From: Saprolegnia diclina VS20
Taxonomy: Eukaryota; Oomycota; Saprolegniomycetes; Saprolegniales; Saprolegniaceae
DNA: 23,307 bases
Reading direction: 5' to 3'
Assembly (NCBI RefSeq): GCF_000281045.1
Contig: NW_008246109.1
Location: forward strand, 357,351-380,657
A program made the translations under genes and the position numbers. The notes under the pieces are model-generated. The model was given only the letters and a program-made list of their open reading frames with translations. It had not been told where the DNA came from and did no database searches. Of this stretch, positions 9,501-18,365 are shown piece by piece (the first letter of the stretch is position 1; each line of letters opens with the position of its first letter).

Positions 9501-12116
9501 TTATGGCAGCGAGCTGCTCGTGTCCTCGTGGTGCAGTAGCGCCGCCATGCTCTTGCCCATCGTTTCCTTGCGCTTCACCGCCAGCTTGTGCTTGGAGGCG
9601 GTCTTGATCGTCTCGCGAGTGATGACGCTACCAGGACCGGACTCGTCGTCACGGTCCAGCGACACGTGCGCCCGCGGACTGTAAACGTCGAGCGAGCTCT
9701 GCGTCAGCGGGCGCGGGCTCTCGCAGTCGTCGGCTTCGACCACGTCGCCGCCCAAGTCGTCCATGTCGGGACTGCGCTTGGACATGGCCTTGAGCAGTCG
9801 GAGGTCCGGCTTGCGCTTCTTCTGGCTGCTGCTCGTGCTGCCGCGCGGTGTCAAGCTCGGTTTGCTGTTCAACTCGGCGGCCACGCTGCCCTTGTTCTAT
9901 TGGCATCGATACATATGGACGACGAGATAGCTGCTCGTACCCCGTAGAGGACGTCCGGGTCGCCGCGGCCGTGCTCGTTCTACGCAGAGGATGAGCCGAC
10001 CACTACGATCTGAAGTGCACCTTGTCGATGACCGCCATCATGCGCTCTTCGCATACGCGAATGATCTCGCACAGCGCTTCCGGGGACACTGACTCGAACT
10101 GCGACAGCGTCACCGCGCGCGTGTCCTAGCACTGCCATGAGATCAGGTGCGAGGTAGAGCTCCTGCCTTGTCTTGGTACGGCGGCCACAGATCCCGCGCA
10201 GGCACGAGGCCTTGCTTGGGCGCGGTCACGCGCGTAATGCCGGCGAGCCGGGCAATGTTGGCGAGGCCCGAGACGATCTCGTTGAGCGCGTGCAGCTGGC
10301 TCGAGTACCTAGTCGCAAATCACTATTTTATGTTAGGAAACATAGCGCCGTACGTGCGCTGCACGCGCAGGAGCGACGACTCGGCCTCGCGCGCGTCGTC
10401 TTCGAGCACGCGCGGGTCCGCACACTCTTTGTGAATATGCTCGAGGCCCTTGACCTGCGCCTCGAGCTCGCTCTGACTCATCTTGATCTGTTTCAAGCGC
10501 GCTTCGTAGAGCTGGGCCTAGATGCAAACTTGATACAAAGTTGATACACACCTCGCCTACCTGTTCGTCGAGGCTCTTGTTGAGCGCTTCGCGGTTGTTG
10601 AACTTGTCGTGGATCGCACTCATGTCCGAGAGGCCGGTGGCCGCAATGATTCGGCGGCACATGGACTGGCACTGGTTGAGCGCGACCTTGGCGATCGACG
10701 CCTTGTTGTACGCCTACGCAGCGCCGTCACCGCCCGCTCCCACTTCGTGGAAATGGTACTGTGGTTTCCGCCGTCACTTGCACGTGCAGCTTCTTCTCGA
10801 GCTCGATCGTCTCGGCCGATTTGATCTGGAGCGCGTGCGCCTTGACCTTCTCGATGATGCCCAGCCGCGTCTGGTAGAGGTCGTCGATCTTGGCCTGATC
10901 GAGCTCCATGCGGTCGCGCGTCTTCTCGAGGCGGTCGAGCACGGCTTCGTGGAGCCGCCGGTTCTTGGCGCACTCGATTTTGAGTCGCGGCAGCTCGTTC
11001 GTGCTCACGTGGTGCTGCTGGAACCTGAGCGCCTCGAGCTCCTTGTTGAGATCCTAAACCAAAGTGTTGCGTTTGCATCGAGCCGCCTCCGCGTACGCGC
11101 AGAGTCATTTGCAGGAGCTTGGCTTCCTTCTTGGACTTGGAGAGGTGGTGCGGGTCGGACGCCGGGTACACTTCGCACGACTTGAGCAATTTGACATAGG
11201 TCTTTTCTTGCTTGGCCACCACCTTCATCTATTACAACGCTCAATACCCAAACGACTGGTACACTGCGGTACGGTGGCGTCGACTTGGTCCATGCGCCGC
11301 GTCATCTCGCGCAGCGCGTCTTCGGCTTCGTGGATGTACTGGAGCGACGCGCTGTGCTTGTGCTTGCGATCTCGAATCGTCTGCCGGAGCTTCTCCAAGC
11401 GCGTGTTTTTCGCGGTCGCCTCGCGCTTGAGGTAGTTGTGGCACTGCTGCAGCTTGAGCAGCACTTGCTGGTTGCACGATTTCTTGACGTCGTACTCGGT
11501 CTTGGGGTAGTCTTGGACGTGGGCCTACACCAATATTCATACATCTATAGCAATAGACCTAAAGGTACCTGCAACCCAAACCCTTCGCCCACCATTTGGT
11601 CGGCGAAAAAGTCGACGTCCCGCACAGCGTTGGTCGCGGCCGGCGACCGCTGCGAGAGCGATCGACCGAGGCTCGAACCCAAGCCCGACTCTTCTAAAAT
11701 GGTGTTTTCGAGCTGGACGGTAAAGGACGCTGTCGGTGCGTTCTTGAAGCCCATGAACGACGTCTTGCGCTTCATCAGAAGGTGCGTCGGCGAGTTGGGA
11801 CCGATGATATCCTAGCATTTTTGACGATTTTTCATAGCTCGATCATCGTACCAACGTCGCTGGCGCGTTCGACACTGGGATCGTTGGCAAGCTGGCGTTC
11901 GCTATCGCCTTGAGCTTGAACGGGCTGATGCTCACGGCCGTTGGCTACGACCGTGACAAGCCGTGTCGAGATAGGTCAAGTGTACCCGTCGGGGGTGCTT
12001 GTTGATGTTGGGCATCGACGACGTGCGCTTCACGGGGTTGGTTGGTGCAAGCGCCGCCGCCGACGCAGAGGGCGCTAAAGCCGACGCTGGCACCAATGAC
12101 GCGGGCGACGCGGCGC
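9501..12116 (-). other. Coiled-coil half: exons 16-27 of the fusion gene
   Basis: Exons: 12116-11986, 11944-11852, 11811-11569, 11524-11273, 11228-11097, 11053-10778, 10713-10561, 10517-10354, 10308-10167, 10125-10021, 9979-9941, 9896-9501. The chain is rich in Lys, Glu, Leu and Gln heptads. The phrase IIAATGLSDMSAIHDKFNNR recalls the ATG-(I/V)-SD...KF element of outer dynein arm docking proteins (ODAD1/ODAD3, CCDC63), a weak but suggestive likeness. The last exon codes a Ser-, Pro- and Lys-rich tail of 131 residues that is probably disordered. Intron 24 (10126-10166) has a GC donor. Confidence 0.65.
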
Positions 12117-15100
12117 CTACTCCCAAGTTTCAACAACAAAATTCTGCGCATCCTGTACCCAAGGCCGGCGAGAGTTCGATCGATTCGTCAGCCAAGTGGC
12201 TCGGGTCAATGGATATGGACGCAGTGATCGCGCCGGGCGAGCTCTTGTTGTCTGCTTCGTCAATCTCGTACCCGAGCGCGAGCCACGGAAACTAGATTTC
12301 CCAATCTGGTACGCGCCATATGTCCCAGAACGCACGCACCTGGATCCAGATCCAGCGGTGGTAGAGGTAAAACGGGTTTGGTTCGAGCGACTGCTGCACG
12401 AGAACATGCGGCAACTAGATACGATAGTATAGTACATTTCGCGTGTGAGAGTATACCTGCGGCACAAAGTGGAAGCCGTTGGCCGTGAGTTCTTTCAGAT
12501 CAAAGATGGGGTGGTTGAACGTCGGGAGCTCCATCTGACTAAACACCGAGTACTCGAAGAGGAACCTCGTCATCTAGCCCAATCGGCAAATAAGAACTGG
12601 CATACGAGGAGCGTTCGTACCGTCTGCAGCACGGGCAGCAGCTGCTTGGTCGTCGGCCGCGCGCAGTGGTACCAGTCGTCGAGCGACTTGTTGTATTCGC
12701 GCACGACGTCAAACGTCACGGGGTGGTGCTTGCGCTGGTCGTCGCCATTGTCCACAGTATCACTCGACGAAGGCGCCACTGAGCCGCCGACGGCCGACCT
12801 AAAGTATGCGAATAAGTCCGAGATAGCTCAAGGTTTCTAGCCGACCCTTCGCTCAGTGTTTTCCAATACGAAAAGAGCTCGGTCTTGTAGTTGGCGGTGA
12901 AGAGGAGCTGGAACATTGGCAAGTTGACGAGCACTTCCTTGAGCGCGAACCAGCGCTTGCAGAACGTCAGATGCCACGGCAGCTCCTAATGCAAAGGTCG
13001 ATGTGCCAGTCGATCGCAATAGTACCTCGACGCGGCGAAAGGTCGGCGGGTGGCAAATGAAGAAGCGCACGAGCCAGTTGTGGTACGCCATCTCGGCTTT
13101 GGGCGACCCGATGTAGCGCCAGTAGACGAGGTCCCGCAGCGAGTCGTAGCACATGGGGAAAAGCACAATGTCCTGGAGGAAGAGGAACCCGAGCGTCCGG
13201 AGCGCGGAGAGGAGCGTGCTCCACGTGCTTTCTTGGAACGCGAGCTTCGGTGGGAGTAGTTTGGGGATACTCTCTTTCAACAGACTGTCGAGGTCGCGGG
13301 TGTCGTCATTCTCGTCTGGCAGTCCGTGGATGTGCTCCTTCTCCGCGATCGCCATGGCGTTGACGAGGCTCTTGAGCTCGTTCACGAGGAGCCCGTGGCG
13401 CGCTACGTACAAGACGCAGAGCGCCTTTCCGAGGAGACCGCGGAGACCAAGCACGTCGCGCCCGCCCGTGACGTAGACGGGGTACACGGGGGCGAGGCGG
13501 GGCGCCGCCCGCATCGAGCGCTGGCTCGCGAGAGGCGTCTTGGGGTGGACGGGTGTATCGGGTTTGGGCGCCACGTCCCGCAGCTCTACACAAGCCTGAG
13601 GCGCAGGTCGTAATCGATCGACGACGCACCGTCTCCGTCTGTCGACGGCTGGCACGACACGGTGCTGAGAACCGACGTGAGAATCTCGCGGGGGGCGTCC
13701 AGCGTCTTGTCGTCGTCGTCCATGTCCGCAGTGTCGTCCTTGGCGTCGTCCGAGAGCTCTTTGAAAATAAGACTGACGTCCTGCGCGTCCTCATCGTAGT
13801 GACGGGGCGTGCCCATCTCATCGTCGTCCTACAACTACTTTGACGCGACAATGGCGATCAACACTGGTGGTACCGAGTCGTACTCGACGTTGTTGCCTGG
13901 GCCTGGCACTTGGTGGTGCTCACTCGTTGCGTGGGCGGCGCTGTACTTGGTCGGCGACGTGGGCGGCTACGCTACGTTCTTATATCTGCCATGGCTCGAG
14001 ACGAACCGCAGGAAAGAAGGTCGTGTCGAGCGCGTGCTCGCCGAGGAACTGCATCGCGTCCGCCGTGTCGTGGTGGCTGGGCGTATACCCGACCTCCATG
14101 GAGCGCAAAATGCTCTCGTACAGGTTGCCGTTGCTCATGGCCGAGACCCACTCCTTGAAGACGACGTGACTAGGTACGCAGAACGCTTGTGGGGGAAGAG
14201 ACCGTAGCAGGAAGTACATGTTGAAGCCTTGCTTGGCCGCCCACGCCAACGCGACGAGGAGCACGCGAAGGAACTTTGGGTTGGTCGTTCGCTCAATGCT
14301 CACAATGGCCTAACTTCTTGTATGAGCAACAAGAGCCGTCGCAGTCTCGACCTTGACTTGGAGCTCAAAGAGCTGGAGGCCCGGCGTCGGCGAGTACTGG
14401 TTCTGCCGCTGGAGAAACTTGGCGACGATCAGACGCTTCTCGTCGTCGCTGAGCGGACTCAAGTGCACCGTATGCCAATTGCGGCGCACAGCTTCAATCT
14501 ATCAAGTGGATGTAGCCAATCAGAGAAAGCGGGTCGGCGTACTTTGATGCGCTCCATGGTGGGGAGGTCGGGGCCGTTGACTTCGGGCGTGCTGCCACTT
14601 GGCACGCTCGTAGCTGCGAGCACGAGCCGCACGTTGGACGGGAACGCTACGCATCCAGAGACCCATACATCTCCATGTCGATATGGAACTAGCAAATGTA
14701 CAGAGCGGAAGCCACTTGAGAATCGAGTCGCCGTCGCTCGTCCGGAGGCGGTGGACGCCGTCGACGATAAGGATGATGCGGCCTTTGCGGGATGCTGCGT
14801 CGAGGTAGCGCGGGAACTGCCAGCTCAGGCGCTCCTCGAGCGTCGGGACCTCCTTGGGCAGCTCGAAATACTCCTTGAGCTCGGTCAGAATGCGCTCGAG
14901 GAGCTTGGAGACGAACGCGCCTTGGCGCGTGCAGGCGACCGCGTGGTAAAAGATGAACTCGGGCAGTCCGTTGTTCCAGTTCTGGAACTTCTTCTTGCGG
15001 CGGTGGACCCAGTTGGCCTGACGGCGATGAGATCGAGCGAGATATGGAGTTTACCAGGTAGGCCGACTTGCCGCTGCCGGGCGCGCCAAAGACGATGAGC

Positions 15101-15376
15101 GGGCCCTTGGGCAGATGCATGCCATCGACGTCGCAGAACTCGTCGAGCTCTCTACGCCGGCGAAAAGGTCACATAAGCTGCGGCGAGAGAGGGTCGGTAC
15201 CGCAGCAGGTTGCGCTTGTCCGCATACAGGAACTCGTCCGTCTCGAGGCGGCTCTTCATGAAGGCGTGGTGGAACTCGGACTCGTACTCGGAGATCGAGT
15301 CGATCTCGTGGATGCGGACGACCGGCGCGGCCACCGCCGGGTTGAGCGCCGAGCCCTTCCGCGTCAGCCGCTTCAT
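9501..15376 (-). CDS. NACHT (NPHP3/TEP1-like) NTPase fused to coiled-coil protein, 27 exons
   Basis: Joining 27 exons in phase gives about 1,576 residues with no internal stop. The start is MKRLTRKGS at 15376, 43 bases below a TATAAA on this strand; the stop is TAA at 9503-9501. Residues 59-330 form a NACHT/STAND NTPase: an ELDEF lead-in, Walker A GAPGSGKS (81-88), Walker B IILIVDGV (172-179), then the WHTVHLSPLSDDEK and NPKFLRVLLVAL pattern seen in NPHP3, TEP1 and NWD1. Residues about 500-700 carry the family's helical region, including RVEELPWHL near 652-660. TPR or WD repeats, usual in those relatives, are missing. A Ser/Ala/Pro linker (about 869-912) leads to a coiled coil (about 1025-1400) and a Ser-rich basic tail. 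A role in cilium or flagellum assembly of zoospores is inferred from NPHP3 and the axoneme-like coil. Two adjacent genes is the main alternative. Confidence 0.75.
10126..10166 (-). other. GC-AG intron (intron 24 of the fusion gene)
   Basis: Reading the minus strand, the exon ends GACAAG, the intron starts GCAGGA and ends GCTAG, and the next exon starts GACACG. The 41-base length equals that of its neighbours and the frame is kept. The nearest GT donor, 12 bases earlier (GTACCAAG), would shift the frame, so a GC donor is the simplest reading. Confidence 0.55.
12159..15376 (-). other. NACHT half: exons 1-15 of the fusion gene
   Basis: Exons, read on the minus strand: 15376-15201, 15151-15055, 15017-14702, 14646-14543, 14498-14352, 14309-14203, 14169-14007, 13966-13874, 13828-13630, 13585-13026, 12985-12846, 12798-12621, 12573-12457, 12414-12340, 12291-12159. 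Each junction was chosen by GT/AG ends, frame and protein sense. Exons 8-9 code a low-complexity acidic insert (Asp-rich, about residues 371-467) inside the helical region, which relatives lack. After RVEELPWHL come about 200 residues (Trp-, Tyr- and Phe-rich, such as NPFYLYHRWIQFPWLALGYE) that I cannot assign. The least certain junctions are those of intron 6 (33 bases, could be retained) and exon 8. Confidence 0.7.
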
Positions 15377-15730
15377 CCTCGAAACCGATTCCAAGTTACT
15401 CTGGGCGGGTAGGCTTCCTTTATAGTGTATGGTGGCATATAGTGTTGTAAAATTCGATACAAGAACATGGGGCATCATTGTACTCCAAGTTCACTCCTCG
15501 CTGAATGGAGCGAAGGAGGGCTGATACGAGCTACTTGGTCGTGAGTATACAATGTAGTCGGGACTGCTGACATGCTGTCGGCGCTCACCTTGTCGTGGCT
15601 GCATGCAACAAGGCCAAGATCCCGCGATAGAAGAACATCGCGGTGATTCGTCCAAATAGGCTGGATGCGCACGCCTTTTTGGCCAATGGCCTTGGGCGAA
15701 ATTGCCAGATCCTGGACCGCAAACAAGAAG
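15377..15730. promoter_or_regulatory. Divergent promoter region between NACHT gene and Rpn8
   Basis: These 354 bases separate two start codons pointing away from each other, so both promoters must lie here or inside the genes. The half near 15376 is A/T-rich and has the TATA motif. The half near 15731 is GC-richer, and the Rpn8 frame is open upstream to 15665 without conserved protein. I see no clear Inr motif for Rpn8. Confidence 0.5.
15419..15424 (-). promoter_or_regulatory. TATA box of the NACHT gene
   Basis: TATAAA on the minus strand, 43 bases before the ATG at 15376. A start site about 30 bases downstream would leave a short leader, consistent with 15376 and not with an earlier in-frame ATG at 15478. 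Two ATAGTGT heptamers (15422-15428, 15439-15445; plus-strand sense) overlap or flank it. Confidence 0.4.
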
Positions 15731-16710
15731 ATGTCGGACATCGCGTACGTGCCGGGCCTCCCGACCGAGGTCGTGACCCACCCGCTCGTGCTGCTCTCGA
15801 TCGTGGACCACTACAACCGCGTGGCCAAGGACACGTCCAAGCGCGTCGTCGGCGTCCTCCTCGGTAGCGTCTCCAAGGGCAAGTGCGACGTGACCAACTC
15901 GTTCGCCGTGCCCTTCGACGAGGACCTCCGCCACCCGACGATCTGGTACCTCGACCACGACTTCCTCGAGAACATGTTCGCCATGTTCAAGAAGATCAGC
16001 GCCAACGAGCGCATCGTTGGCTTTTACTCGACCGGCCCCAAGATCCGCGCCGCCGACCTCGCGCTCGACGAGCTCTTCCGCCGCTACTGTGCCAACCCGG
16101 TCTTGGTCATCTGCGACGTGCGCCCGAACGTTGAGGGCCTGCCCACAACTGCGTATGGCTCGATCGAGGAAGTCGAGGAAGACGGCAAAGCCATCAAGCG
16201 TACCTTCAAGCACATCAAGTCGACGATCGGCGCGTACGAGGCCGAAGAGGTTGGTGTCGAGCACCTCCTCCGCGACATCAACGACCCGAGCGTGAGCTCG
16301 CTCGCGGGCCAGGTCAAGCACAAGATGACCGCGCTCAACGGCCTCAAGGAGCGCGTCGAAGAGATGCGCCTGTACCTCCAGAACGTCCTCGACGGGAAGC
16401 TCCCAGTGAACCACCAGATTGTGTACAACATGCAGACCATCTTCAACCTCCTTCCGAACCTCAACGTCGAGGAGCTCGTCCGCGCCATGTTTGTCAAGAC
16501 GAACGACATGTACTTGGTACGACGACGCAGTCTCTTCGTCGTTCTTTAGCTCACGGAATGGCGTAGGTGCTCTACCTCTCGGCGCTCATCCGCTGCACGA
16601 TCGCGTTGCACGACCTCGTGAGCAACAAGATCAAATACAAGGAGTCGGAAGCCGACCTCAAGGACGACGCCAAGCAGGCCGCGTCGTCGACCAAGCCGAC
16701 GGTACCGTAG
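15731..16710 (+). CDS. RPN8: 26S proteasome regulatory subunit Rpn8 (PSMD7)
   Basis: Two exons (15731-16516 and 16567-16710) around a 50-base GTAC...GCGTAG intron give 309 residues. Rpn8 pairs with Rpn11 in the proteasome lid and lacks catalytic activity itself. The match to human PSMD7 runs nearly end to end: [34 protein letters not shown], the LDHDFLENM helix, [19 protein letters not shown] sequence, [12 protein letters not shown] and NLLPNL. The MPN domain covers about residues 8-145 and has no intact JAMM metal site. At 97-104 it reads GFYSTGPK where human has GWYHTGPK, so the remaining His is Ser here. The C-terminus stops soon after the helical bundle, without the long Lys/Glu tail of animals. 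The ATG at 15731 ([18 protein letters not shown]) fits the usual start; two in-frame ATGs upstream (15665, 15686) add nothing conserved. Confidence 0.95.
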
Positions 16711-16747
16711 GCGCCGTCGTCGTAGCTGCATTAACTCTGCATCAAGA

Positions 16748-16755
16748 TGACGTCA
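16748..16755. promoter_or_regulatory. TGACGTCA palindrome (CRE/bZIP-type site)
   Basis: A perfect 8-base TGACGTCA, the core bound by CREB/ATF-type bZIP factors, 38 bases after the Rpn8 stop. An 8-mer can occur by chance, and its position behind Rpn8 and behind the converging gene end gives it no clear target. Confidence 0.2.
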
Positions 16756-16768
16756 CACCGCCATTAGC

Positions 16769-16822
16769 ATGGCATTGCGCTCCAGGATGCATCGCACTGA
16801 GATGGCGTCGCGCGCCAGGATG
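16769..16822 (+). repeat. Imperfect 21-bp direct repeat
   Basis: Units at 16769-16789 and 16802-16822 agree at 18 of 21 positions (core CCAGGATG), with a 12-base gap. No function is evident. Confidence 0.6.
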
Positions 16823-17432
16823 GTCGTTGGCAAAAGAAGCCGAGCACAAGGATGACCGCCCACGCAGGTCGCGACATGGTGCACGCCCAGTCGGCCCAGT
16901 CGCCTTCGAGCGCCTCGATTGCACGCCAGTGGAAGTGAGATGAGCCCGTGCGCGAGTAGGTCTTGCTCAGCATGGGGCATGCGTGTCTCTCGGGGCGTAT
17001 GAGCTCGTCGAGGAAGTCGGCTCCATCCTCCGTGCGCCGTGGGAGACCGTGGCGACGCCGATCCCACCACGCGCTTCACGATCATGTCGCGGCCAGCGCG
17101 TTGCCCGAGCCCTACCTGGCGTACAACGTGCCTGTCGAGCAACTGACGTGGAGAGCTGCCTGGCGCTAGCCGCCTCTCGAGCTCAATGGCAGCCACCACT
17201 ACAGTACCGGACAGATGCTCCTCCGAAGCGATGATGGCTCAACTATCGCCCCAGTGCGAGCCTGAGCCTGTCGAGGCTGGCGCCAGCGTTCGATTAGCTA
17301 CTGCGCAGTTGTCTTCAGCTCGGCGTGTACGGTGTACTGTCCAGTGCGGAATTCGGCTCTTCCTCCCACCGGCATAGATATGTAGGGTTGGGTGTTATTA
17401 AATAGTCGGGCAAAATATACAGAAAAGGCACA

Positions 17433-18365
17433 CTAGCGGGCGTAGTTGAGCTGCGCGACCTCGAAGAGGAGGTCGTCCAGCCAGTCTTTGGGCTCGCGCA
17501 CCGTCTTGCGCACAACCGTGGGCGACGCAGTGAGCGTCTTGGGCGCCGCCGCCATCTCTTGCTGCTCATGCGCGAGGCTCTCTTCCTCGAGCTTGGCCTC
17601 GATCTGGTCGACGACCGCGAGGTACTCGGTCTCGTAGTTGACCGACTTGGTCACGATCGCGCACAGCTGCGCCAGTCGCGCTTGCTCGAGCTCGTAGTCC
17701 GAGTCCAAGGACGCCGTATCTTCCGAGCAGCTGCCGCGAAGGTCGACGCTCTTCCATGCGAAAATTTCGTCGTCCGAACTGGCTTCGGACTCGGACTCGG
17801 ACTCGTCGTCCGAGTCGTCGCACTCTTCGTCGCCGTCGGCGTCGAGGTCGTCGTCGTAGTTGCTCTCGACGTCCGAGCAGTCGTTGTTCTCTTCGTCGAG
17901 GTAGTAGCTGGCGCGGCTTTGCTGGCGGAGGATCCAGTCGTTCGTTTGGCCGAGCGCGTTGTCTTCGAGCGCCGTCCGGAGCTTGGCGATCGTCTCTTCG
18001 TACGACGCGCAGCGCTCCATGTACATGTCGACGTCGTCCTGGAGCATCTCGAGCTCTTCGCGGTGGATCTCTTCAATGTCGTTGAGCGGGCCGGCGAGCG
18101 TGTCGAGCTGCGCCTCAATGTGCTCTTCGAGCGCGGCTTCGAGCGCAAACACCTGGCGGACTTGGGCCTCGAGGGCGGCCTCGGCCGACTTGAGCTTGCC
18201 CTTCGTCTCGCGGTGCAGCACCTTCTCGATGCGCAGCTCGTAGTGGGCTTGGCTCACCTGCTTGGTGAGCGCCATGACCTTGGCGTGCAGCACTTCGTTG
18301 CGCACGTGCAGCGTCTCGAGCGTGTCGTCGTCCTCGCGGAGGTAGGGCGGAAGCTGCATGTTCAT
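17433..18365 (-). CDS. Coiled-coil protein with acidic middle, unknown function
   Basis: Encodes 310 residues without introns. Residues about 11-140 are strongly heptad-like (Leu, Glu, Ala, Lys), suggesting a long parallel coiled coil. Residues about 157-200 are very acidic, rich in Asp, Glu and Ser with several S-D/E pairs that could be casein-kinase-2 sites. Residues 225-275 are helical again, and the chain ends PKDWLDDLLFEVAQLNYAR. The codon use is that of a real gene, with G/C third positions. The start at 18365 (MNMQLPPYL) is the first Met that leads straight into the coil; a second Met at 18359 is equally possible. The frame stays open upstream to 18644, but that part is Arg/Pro-rich and unlike protein. 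I do not recognise the family. A structural or cytoskeletal role is a guess. Confidence 0.7.
   Translation of the reverse strand: MNMQLPPYLREDDDTLETLHVRNEVLHAKVMALTKQVSQAHYELRIEKVLHRETKGKLKSAEAALEAQVRQVFALEAALEEHIEAQLDTLAGPLNDIEEIHREELEMLQDDVDMYMERCASYEETIAKLRTALEDNALGQTNDWILRQQSRASYYLDEENNDCSDVESNYDDDLDADGDEECDDSDDESESESEASSDDEIFAWKSVDLRGSCSEDTASLDSDYELEQARLAQLCAIVTKSVNYETEYLAVVDQIEAKLEEESLAHEQQEMAAAPKTLTASPTVVRKTVREPKDWLDDLLFEVAQLNYAR

Larger units (their letters stand above)
16711..17432. other. Spacer with no supported gene
   Basis: About 720 bases, GC-rich up to about 17250 and then mixed. Several overlapping frames are open on the minus strand between 16742 and 17199. One includes a hydrophobic run (PAWAVILVLGFF, near 16850), but none has a start, a splice chain or a known domain. 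The region could be the decayed remains of a gene. It also holds the repeat at 16769-16822 and a TGACGTCA palindrome at 16748-16755. Confidence 0.45.

Noticed and set aside
12117-12158. Gene boundary between a separate NACHT gene and a separate coiled-coil gene
   Set aside because: There is a normal-looking 42-base intron here in the right phase, no stop before it, no promoter motif, and no Met right after it. The single-gene model is simpler but needs cDNA.
15377-15478. 34-residue extension of the NACHT protein from ATG at 15478
   Set aside because: A/T-rich, not protein-like, and it would place the TATA motif inside the coding region.
15491-16414. 307-residue open frame on the minus strand
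   Set aside because: Shadow of Rpn8, which is an unmistakable match on the plus strand.
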